From contig CABUIE010000003.1 in the NCBI GenBank assembly GCA_902491565.1, forward strand, positions 1-64,000: a DNA stretch of 64,000 bases, read 5' to 3'. Shown here piece by piece: positions 16,282 to 23,106 of this stretch; the stretch's first letter is position 1, and each line of letters starts with the position of its first letter. A program made the translations under genes and the position numbers. The notes beneath the pieces were generated by a model. It was not told the origin of the DNA and made no database searches. It saw only the letters and a program-made list of their open reading frames with translations. Source of the DNA: an uncultured Collinsella sp. Lineage in GTDB: Bacteria > Actinomycetota > Coriobacteriia > Coriobacteriales > Coriobacteriaceae.

Positions 16282-17109
16282 CTATGCGCGCGTCAACGAC
16301 GACTCGATGGCCTGGACCAGAAACGCCGTGGCTCCGGTGCCGCAGGGCTTGTCGTAGTAGTCAACAAAGCGCTGGTCGGCAAGATAGCCGTGGGCGAGGC
16401 CCAGATATGCTTCGTTCTGGGGTTCGCGTCCCCAGTTGAGACCAATCCAACGACGATGCATCGCGACAAGCTTGCGAGCCTCGCTTCCGTCCGCATCGCC
16501 ATCGCTCATGGCGATCGAGAGCTGGCCCAGAACAGCGCGTTCAAGTTCCTTCATGTCGTTCCATGTCTGAGGGCCCATGTCCAGTAACGTCTCGTTTGCT
16601 GCATCGATAGCCTCATCGCCATAGCGCGCCCGGGCTTCGGCGCCGTAGCGCTCCTCGTTTTCCTGCACGGTGCGCCAGCGCTCCAGTTGCGGCAGGACGG
16701 CGCCCATGAGCGAGACGGCTTCGTCGAGCGACATGCCGGTGTTTTGCGCCAGCCGCGGGGCACAATCCTCGATCATCGCCTCCATCGTGATCTCGTAGGT
16801 GTACTTGCCGTGGTCGTAGCACCACTTGCAGTAATGATCGGTCGCGGTGCCCGCAGCGTCGGTGCCGCAGTCGTCGGGCGTGAGTATCATGCCGCAGCTC
16901 TGGCAATAGTGCTCGGGCATTTCGAGCAGGTGGGACAGGGGCTCGCCGGTTACGGCGGCAATGAGCTTCATCATGTCGATGCCCGGTGTGACCTCGCCGC
17001 GTTCCCAACGGCTGACGGCTTGGCGCGTGACGAAGAGCTTGGCGGCGAGCTGCTCCTGGGTAAGGTGATGGACGCGACGGACAGCGATGAGCTTTTCTGC
17101 AAAGGCCAT
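16282..17109 (-). CDS. XRE-family regulator with zinc ribbon and TipAS-like domain
   Basis: Three-part protein of 275 residues. Residues 5-60 form an XRE helix-turn-helix (LTQEQLAAKLFVTRQAVSRW). Residues 67-100 form a putative zinc ribbon with CQSC and CKWC pairs (Cys69/72 and Cys94/97), of the zf_ribbon_2 type. The C-terminal part (about 175-275, ending GTGATAFLVQAIESSL) resembles the TipAS ligand-binding domain that traps thiopeptide antibiotics in MerR regulators. Here that sensor is joined to an XRE head instead of MerR. It could respond to an antimicrobial or other ligand. Confidence 0.8.
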   Translation of the reverse strand: MAFAEKLIAVRRVHHLTQEQLAAKLFVTRQAVSRWERGEVTPGIDMMKLIAAVTGEPLSHLLEMPEHYCQSCGMILTPDDCGTDAAGTATDHYCKWCYDHGKYTYEITMEAMIEDCAPRLAQNTGMSLDEAVSLMGAVLPQLERWRTVQENEERYGAEARARYGDEAIDAANETLLDMGPQTWNDMKELERAVLGQLSIAMSDGDADGSEARKLVAMHRRWIGLNWGREPQNEAYLGLAHGYLADQRFVDYYDKPCGTGATAFLVQAIESSLTRA

Positions 17110-17237
17110 AGCGGCTCCTTTCTGCTGGTTGATGGCTTAAGCATACGCGGCGGCAGGCACCCTTCCAAGCAACCGTTGGTTGCACGACGGGGGACCGTGG
17201 CGAAGAATTGCGCGCAATGCCCCACGCCTCCATGCCG

Positions 17238-17243
17238 TACAAT
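17238..17243 (+). promoter_or_regulatory. -10 element of TrmO gene, probably leaderless
   Basis: TACAAT ends 7 bases before the ATG at 17251, and no Shine-Dalgarno sequence is present. Transcription starting at the usual distance would begin at or next to the initiation codon. Confidence 0.45.
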
Positions 17244-17250
17244 GACCGGC

Positions 17251-17988
17251 ATGGAACCTATCGCACACATACATACCGACCTGCCGCAGAAGTTCGGCAT
17301 TCCGCGCAACAGCTTTTTGGCGCCCCATCTGCAGGGACGCATCGTCTTTGAGCCGGAATTTGCCTCCAACGCAGCGGTTGAGGGCCTGGACTCCTTCTCT
17401 CACCTATGGCTGCTGTGGCGCTTCGAAAACGGAACGCCCGGCGGCACGGCTAAGGACATAGCCGCCGATGCCAAAACGCAGGACAGGTCCGGCACCAATG
17501 CCAAGTGGTCGAAGACCGTGCGCCCGCCGCGTCTAGGCGGGGCCGAGCGTGTGGGCGTCTTTGCCACGCGCAGTCCGTTTCGCCCTAATCCCATCGGGCT
17601 CACCTGCGTCAAGCTTAATCGTGTCGAGCTCACCGACGATGGCCCCATCATCCATGTGCTGGGGGCCGACCTGCGCGATGGCACGCCCATCTACGATATC
17701 AAGCCTTACATTCCATTTGCCGACTGTCACCCGGATGCGACGGGCGGCTGGATTGAGGATGCTCCGTGGCAAGAGCTCGATGTTGAGTTCCCGCAAGCGC
17801 TGCAGGATATGGTCCCGCCCGCAAAGCTCCCCGGCTTGGTCGAGGTCCTTCGCCAAGATCCACGCCGCGCAGGCAGCAAGCACGAGCCAAGCCGCGTTTA
17901 TCACTTGGCTTACGCCGGGCTCGACATATCGTTTGCGGTCGATGAAACCCAGCTAACCGTAGTTGCCGTCAACGACGCGCAAGGCTAA
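17251..17988 (+). CDS. trmO: tRNA (N6-threonylcarbamoyladenosine37-N6)-methyltransferase TrmO
   Basis: TsaA/TrmO (UPF0066) protein of 245 residues, which methylates t6A37 of certain tRNAs using S-adenosylmethionine. Family landmarks: HIHTDLPQKFGIPR at the start, FSHLWLLWRF, VGVFATRSPFRPNPIGLTCV and the DGTPIYDIKPYIPF motif. The C-terminal extension reads VYHLAYAGLDISFAV. ATG 17251 is preferred; ATG 17242 is in frame but sits in the -10 element. It is followed by a MalY-like gene on the same strand with a gap of 112 bases. Confidence 0.9.
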   Translation: MEPIAHIHTDLPQKFGIPRNSFLAPHLQGRIVFEPEFASNAAVEGLDSFSHLWLLWRFENGTPGGTAKDIAADAKTQDRSGTNAKWSKTVRPPRLGGAERVGVFATRSPFRPNPIGLTCVKLNRVELTDDGPIIHVLGADLRDGTPIYDIKPYIPFADCHPDATGGWIEDAPWQELDVEFPQALQDMVPPAKLPGLVEVLRQDPRRAGSKHEPSRVYHLAYAGLDISFAVDETQLTVVAVNDAQG

Positions 17989-18100
17989 CCAGCCATTCGT
18001 CCGTACCCGTCAAATTAAGCGCCAAACCCCGCGCCAAAACCGCCCACGCTGGTGGACAATAACGCCTACCAAAACAATCCACTTCGCACGGGAGTTCAGT

Positions 18101-19315
18101 ATGAAATACGACTTTAGCTCGCTTATCGACCGCCACGGCATGGACTCCATCGCCGTTGACTCCTGGGGCGAGATCCCCGGTATGGCTCCGAACGCACCCG
18201 ACGAGGGCTTCGACCGCATTCCCATGTGGGTGGCCGATATGAATTTCGCCACGGTGCCCACGGTCCAGGAGCACATCATTCAGCGCGCTCAGCATCCCAT
18301 GTTTGGCTACTTTAACCCGCGCCCCGAGTATTTCGACCGCATCATCGAATGGCAGAGCCGCCGCAACGGCGTCGAGGGTCTGGCGCCGGAGCATATCGGC
18401 TACGAAAACGGCGTGCTGGGCGGCGTCGTGTCGACGTTGCGCGCGTATGTCCAGCCGGGCGATGCGGTGCTGGTCCACAGCCCCACCTACATTGGTTTTA
18501 CCAAGTCTATCGAAGCCGCGGGCTATCGTATTGTCCACAGCCCGCTTAAACTCGACGACCAGGGCGTGTGGCGCATGGACTTTGAGGACATGGAGTGCAA
18601 ACTCGCCCAAAACCACGTTCATGCTGCGGTGTTCTGCTCGCCGCACAATCCCTGCGGCCGCGTATGGGAGCGCGACGAGATCGAGCGCGCCATGGACATC
18701 TATCGCCAGCACGATTGCGTGGTGATCTCGGACGAGATTTGGTCCGATATCATCCTGCCGGGACACAAGCATATCCCGACGCAGTCGGTGAGCGAGGATG
18801 CCCGCATGCGCACGGTTGCCCTCTATGCGCCGAGCAAGACGTTTAACCTGGCAGGTCTGGTCGGCAGCTACCACATCGTCTACAACGAGACGCTGCGCGA
18901 CCGCGTGTGCGCCGTGTCCAACAAGACCCACTACAACGAGATGAACGTCCTCTCCATGCATGCGCTTATCGGTGCCTACCAGCCGCAGGGCTACGAGTGG
19001 GTGGACGAGCTCAACCAGGTGCTTGCCGGTAATATCGAGTACTTCTGCGATTACGTGGATGAGCATTTTGAGGGCGTGTCCTATTCACGTCCTCAGGGCA
19101 CGTACATGGTGTTTCTGGACTGCACCGAGTGGTGTCGCGAACATGGCCGCGATATTCAGTGGCTGCTCGACGAGGGGGCGCGCGTGGGCGTGGGGTATCA
19201 GGACGGCCGCCCGTTCCACGGGCCCTGCCACATTCGCGTGAATCTGGCGCTGCCGCTTTCGCGCGTAAGGGAAGCGTGCGACCGCCTGGACCGCTACGTT
19301 TTTAATGCGCGGTAA
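18101..19315 (+). CDS. MalY/PatB-family pyridoxal-phosphate C-S lyase or aminotransferase
   Basis: Fold-type I PLP enzyme of 404 residues. PMWVADMNF at about residue 38 is typical of MalY/PatB cystathionine beta-lyases. GVLGGVVSTLRAYVQPGD, FCSPHNPCGRVW, VVISDEIWSDI and the PLP-lysine motif APSKTFNLAGL follow in order. GGAG lies 6 bases before the ATG. The predicted activity is cleavage of cystathionine or other cysteine conjugates to a thiol, pyruvate and ammonia. A hairpin follows the stop codon. Confidence 0.9.
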   Translation: MKYDFSSLIDRHGMDSIAVDSWGEIPGMAPNAPDEGFDRIPMWVADMNFATVPTVQEHIIQRAQHPMFGYFNPRPEYFDRIIEWQSRRNGVEGLAPEHIGYENGVLGGVVSTLRAYVQPGDAVLVHSPTYIGFTKSIEAAGYRIVHSPLKLDDQGVWRMDFEDMECKLAQNHVHAAVFCSPHNPCGRVWERDEIERAMDIYRQHDCVVISDEIWSDIILPGHKHIPTQSVSEDARMRTVALYAPSKTFNLAGLVGSYHIVYNETLRDRVCAVSNKTHYNEMNVLSMHALIGAYQPQGYEWVDELNQVLAGNIEYFCDYVDEHFEGVSYSRPQGTYMVFLDCTEWCREHGRDIQWLLDEGARVGVGYQDGRPFHGPCHIRVNLALPLSRVREACDRLDRYVFNAR

Positions 19316-19330
19316 GTGAGCACTGCATGT

Positions 19331-19363
19331 GGGGCCTTCTGCCAAGTCGGCTGGAAGGCCCCG
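19331..19363 (+). terminator. possible terminator hairpin after MalY-like gene
   Basis: Stem GGGGCCTTC / GAAGGCCCC with a loop of about 14 bases. It is not followed by a T-run, so it is a weak terminator candidate. Confidence 0.4.
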
Positions 19364-19459
19364 CATGGTAAAACGCCTGTAACCATTGGGCGCTCGTGTG
19401 GTTTTGTTTGCTATTATTTTTTACCATTTCAGTCTGTAAACAGGATCGTCTGGAGCTCG

Positions 19460-20329
19460 ATGAAAAGGCCCCGTCGCTCGGTTGCCATTTCGTTGTTTGT
19501 TGCGCTTGCGGTGGCGAGCGCCTTTGTCGTAGCGATAGCTAGCTGTTCTGGGCGTAATGACGAAGCCCCGACGTCTGCATTAGAAGGTCTGGACGCCTCG
19601 CAGATCAAAGACGACGACCTCAAGACGCTCAACGTCGGCAGCGACCTCTATCCACCGTTTGTGTATACCGACGAGTACGGCGATATCGTTGGCCTGGATG
19701 TCGAGATATTGACCGAGGCTTTGGCCCGCATTGGTTATAAGCCAAAATACCAGCTGATCGACTGGGAAAAGAAGAAAGAGCTGCTGGCGAGCGGCGAGCT
19801 CGATTGCGTCATGGGCAGCTTTAGCATGACGGGTCGCGAAAACGAGTATCGTTGGGCCGGCCCGTACCTTGCGAGCCGCCAGGTGGTCGCGGTCGATCCC
19901 CAGAGCGATATCTACACACTTGCCGATCTTGAGGATAAGATCGTAGCGGTTCAGTCCACCACCAAGCCTGAGGGCATTTTGCTCAATCGCACAAATGAAA
20001 ACGTTCCGCAGATCAAGGAACTCTACTGCTTTTCGGACCGTTCATGCCTGAACCCCGCGCTCGCCGAGGGCCTGGTCGATGCCATCGCCGCGCATGAGTC
20101 CTTGCTGCTCACCTACGAAAAAGACTATGGCGTAACGTATCGCATTTTGGATGAGCCGCTGCTGGAGGTTGGTTTGGGCACCGCTTTCGATATCAACGAT
20201 ACGCGCGGCGTCAACGTTAAGCTCACTCATGCCTACCAAGAAATGCTTGCCGATGGCACCATGGAACGCCTGGTGTCAAAGTACTTCGATGACCCTTCGC
20301 CATTTTTGAATATGGAGGGCCTGTCATGA
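19460..20329 (+). CDS. solute-binding lipoprotein (family 3 type) paired with hybrid kinase
   Basis: A 289-residue periplasmic-binding-protein-like lipoprotein. The signal peptide ends in lipobox IASC. LNVGSDLYPPFVYTDEYGDI and GLDVEILTEALARIGYKPKY are characteristic of amino-acid-type binding proteins. GGAG is 4-5 bases before the ATG. Its stop overlaps the ATG of the histidine kinase (ATGA), and no ABC permease is nearby. It probably acts as the extracytoplasmic ligand sensor for that kinase rather than in transport. Confidence 0.88.
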   Translation: MKRPRRSVAISLFVALAVASAFVVAIASCSGRNDEAPTSALEGLDASQIKDDDLKTLNVGSDLYPPFVYTDEYGDIVGLDVEILTEALARIGYKPKYQLIDWEKKKELLASGELDCVMGSFSMTGRENEYRWAGPYLASRQVVAVDPQSDIYTLADLEDKIVAVQSTTKPEGILLNRTNENVPQIKELYCFSDRSCLNPALAEGLVDAIAAHESLLLTYEKDYGVTYRILDEPLLEVGLGTAFDINDTRGVNVKLTHAYQEMLADGTMERLVSKYFDDPSPFLNMEGLS

Positions 20330-22515
20330 TCGATGCGCCCGACCACGCTGCTCAGGAGCGGGGCAATCGTTCGGCAGGGGCATGGCTCCTTGTCGCTCTG
20401 CTGGGGATAGCGCTCTCGGTTGTTGCCGGCATGATGAGCTACGGTTACACGACGGCCCAAGCCGAGCAGCGCTTTGCCGACGTTGTCGATTACGTGGCGA
20501 CGCAGAGCCTTTCCTACGATGCATTCAACAGCGCCTATACGACCAAAAACCTGATTCGCGTTATGGAGATCGCCGGAGAGGCTGCCCGCGATATGGAGCG
20601 CGACGGTTCGGTGGATAACGCCATGCTGGAGCAATACGCCGACCAGTTCAACGTGAGCGCGCTGATCGTGACGGACGCATCGGGCAATTTGGTGTCCGAG
20701 TCCTCGACGGGCGATGTGGACTACGGGTCGCTCGCTACGTATCTCAAAGAATCACCCGTGCTGGAGGTGGCAACTCATCCGCTTAAGTCCTATACCGCCC
20801 GCATCACGCTTGCGGATGATTCGGTCGCAGACATTGGCTGCGTGACTCGGCAGGATGGCGAGGGCATCGTTATCGCGGTAAGGCATCAGAGCGCGAAAGC
20901 GGTTGCAAGCAATACACTCAAACTGCAGAGCTTGCTTGATGGCTATGAAACCATCGATAGCGGCAATATCGTGATCGAAAGCGACGGCAAGGTCGTTGCG
21001 ACCAATGCCGTTGAACCCACCGTATTGGGCGTGTTCGATCTGCCTGCGACGGACGTCTTCATTGTCGACGGTATTAAGGATCGATGCCTGGCTGGTAAGG
21101 TCAGATTGGTTAACGCCGACGGCGAGTGGTATTTGGGCACATTTGGAAAAGCGCACAAATTCTATGTGTACACCTATGCCTCGGCGCAGCGCTACTTTGA
21201 GGTTGTCGCGGCTGTTGCTGCCGGCGTGCTGGCGCTCTACAGCGGTGTTGTAGCCGTTGTCGTGATGGTGCGTCGCCGCGCTGATCGTCGACGTTTGACG
21301 GACTTGCTTCAGCAGGAGCGCGACTATGGCGACAAGCTGGCAAAGGCGGCGCGTGAGGCCTCGTCTGCCAACTCGGCAAAGACGGAGTTTCTGCGTCGCA
21401 TGAGCCACGATCTGCGCACGCCCATCAACGGCATTCGCGGCATGGTCGAGGTTGGCGATGCCAATGCGGACGATCTGCAAAAGCAGACTGAGTGCCGCTC
21501 AAAAATCTGGACGGCATCGGGACTGCTGCTCGACCTTGCCAACGAGGCGCTCGATATGAGTCGCCTGGAGAGCGGGCAGGTCGACCTGAACCTCGTGCCC
21601 ATAAATTTGGTGGCCCTCAACTGTGAAGTGCGCGATATTCTGGAGCGCCAGGCCGAGGAGCGTCTGGTGACAATTATCTCCGACCAGCAGACGCTTAATC
21701 ATCCCTATGCGCGGGTGAGCGTGACGCACCTCAAGCGTTTGTTGCTCAATATTGCCGGCAATGCCGTCAAGTACAACCGCCAGGGCGGCTATGTCCGCCT
21801 GGTGTGCCGCGAGGTGGAGCCAGCGGATGGCGTCCCCGTCTATGAATACACGATCGCCGACAACGGTATTGGCATGAGCGAGGAGTTCCAAAAGCACCTC
21901 TACGAGCCGTTTTGCCGCGAGGAGCAGCAGGTGGAAGGCGCTTCGTCGGGAACTGGCCTGGGCGCGCCTATCGCAAAACAGCTGGTCGAGCTTATGGGCG
22001 GAACCATGAGTTTTACGAGCGTCTTGGGGCAGGGGACGACGTTTACCATCCGCCTGCCGTTCGAGAAATGCAAACGCTCCGAGATTCCTCAGGCAGTTCG
22101 CGTGGACGCGGGAGACGGCGATGCACTCCAGGGCTTGCGCGTTTTGCTCGTAGAGGATAACGATCTGAATGCCGAGATCGCGCAGTTTACGCTCAGCCGT
22201 GCCGGTGCCGTCGTGACACACGCTAGGGATGGTGAGTCTGCCGTCGAGATGTTTGCCGCGAGCGTGCCGCACGAGTACGACGTGGTGTTGATGGACATCA
22301 TGATGCCGGGCATCGATGGCCTTGAGGCCACACGTCAGATTCGAGCACTCGATCGCGAGGATGCCGCGACCACGCCGATTATCGCCGTGAGCGCCAACGC
22401 CTTTGCCGACGACCGCAGGCTTTCGCGTGAGGCGGGCATGAACGCGCACTTGAGCAAGCCTGTGAGCTCGCAAGAGCTCGTCGAGGCGTTAGCGCACATC
22501 GCCGCCGCTTCATAA
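20326..22515 (+). CDS. hybrid sensor histidine kinase with receiver domain
   Basis: Membrane hybrid kinase of 729 residues. Helices at about 18-40 and 288-315 enclose an extracytoplasmic domain of about 245 residues. A short coiled linker leads to the dimerisation helix (RRMSHDLRTPINGIRG, His361), ATP-binding N box (NIAGNAVKYN) and G boxes (DNGIGMS, GTGLGAPIA). The C-terminal receiver has phospho-acceptor Asp657 in LMDIMMPG and LSKPV. No HPt or output domain is visible, so a phosphotransfer partner must lie elsewhere. It is co-translated with the binding lipoprotein. Confidence 0.93.
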   Translation: MIDAPDHAAQERGNRSAGAWLLVALLGIALSVVAGMMSYGYTTAQAEQRFADVVDYVATQSLSYDAFNSAYTTKNLIRVMEIAGEAARDMERDGSVDNAMLEQYADQFNVSALIVTDASGNLVSESSTGDVDYGSLATYLKESPVLEVATHPLKSYTARITLADDSVADIGCVTRQDGEGIVIAVRHQSAKAVASNTLKLQSLLDGYETIDSGNIVIESDGKVVATNAVEPTVLGVFDLPATDVFIVDGIKDRCLAGKVRLVNADGEWYLGTFGKAHKFYVYTYASAQRYFEVVAAVAAGVLALYSGVVAVVVMVRRRADRRRLTDLLQQERDYGDKLAKAAREASSANSAKTEFLRRMSHDLRTPINGIRGMVEVGDANADDLQKQTECRSKIWTASGLLLDLANEALDMSRLESGQVDLNLVPINLVALNCEVRDILERQAEERLVTIISDQQTLNHPYARVSVTHLKRLLLNIAGNAVKYNRQGGYVRLVCREVEPADGVPVYEYTIADNGIGMSEEFQKHLYEPFCREEQQVEGASSGTGLGAPIAKQLVELMGGTMSFTSVLGQGTTFTIRLPFEKCKRSEIPQAVRVDAGDGDALQGLRVLLVEDNDLNAEIAQFTLSRAGAVVTHARDGESAVEMFAASVPHEYDVVLMDIMMPGIDGLEATRQIRALDREDAATTPIIAVSANAFADDRRLSREAGMNAHLSKPVSSQELVEALAHIAAAS

Positions 22516-22517
22516 GC

Positions 22518-22562
22518 ATATGGCCCGGTTCCAAGGTGGGTTGGAACCGGGCCATATTGTTA
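22518..22562 (+). terminator. intrinsic terminator after hybrid kinase
   Basis: Perfect 17-bp stem ATATGGCCCGGTTCCAA / TTGGAACCGGGCCATAT with loop GGTGGG, followed by TGTTATTG. Confidence 0.85.
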
Positions 22563-22584
22563 TTGATGAGGCTTGCTGAGGGGC

Positions 22585-23064
22585 TTACTTTTCCTGAATC
22601 TGCTTGCCGCAAAGATGCTCAATCGTAATCTCGTAGAGCTGGACGCCTTTAATGTCCTTGGCGATTTCCTCTTCGACTTCTTCGGCAGAAGGGTAGTACT
22701 TAAGCGCGAGCTGGCGGACTTTATCCTCGATAAACGCGGGGGTGTCATTCGCCAGGCGACAGCGGCCAAAGACCACGGTACTCATAACGTAGGGAGCCCA
22801 GTCACCGTCCTGGTACCACTCGTTGCCGTAAACGGTAAAGCAGACCTTGTCATCGCGCTTGAGTGCGTCGACCTTGTGGCCGGCCTTGGCGCCATGGAAA
22901 TAAATCTTGTCGTGCTCGGCGTCAAAGAAGTAGTTGACGGGAATGGCGTACGGGTAGCCATCGTCGCCGTTGACGGCAAAGACGCCGCGCTTGCAGGTGG
23001 CGAGCAGTTCGCGCGCTTCCTCGTCAGTGATGGCGCGTTTCTTTCGACGTAAGGGCCTAAACAT
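22585..23064 (-). CDS. pyridoxamine 5'-phosphate oxidase family protein
   Basis: A 159-residue FMN-binding split-barrel protein. LATCKRGVFAVNGDDGYPYAIPVNYFF, KIYFHGAKAGHKVDALKRDD and KVCFTVYGNEW follow the pattern of NimA/PNPOx-like flavin reductases. A basic N-terminus (RPLRRKKRAIT) precedes the barrel. The start is ATG 23064 with AAAGGAAG 7 bases upstream. The substrate is unknown; such proteins often reduce nitro compounds or bind flavin or heme. It lies between the two hybrid kinases, 43 bases after the fused one on the same strand. Confidence 0.88.
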   Translation of the reverse strand: MFRPLRRKKRAITDEEARELLATCKRGVFAVNGDDGYPYAIPVNYFFDAEHDKIYFHGAKAGHKVDALKRDDKVCFTVYGNEWYQDGDWAPYVMSTVVFGRCRLANDTPAFIEDKVRQLALKYYPSAEEVEEEIAKDIKGVQLYEITIEHLCGKQIQEK

Positions 23065-23106
23065 CGTTGGCTTCCTTTCTGGTCGTGCGTGGTGGTTGAG
23101 CACAAA

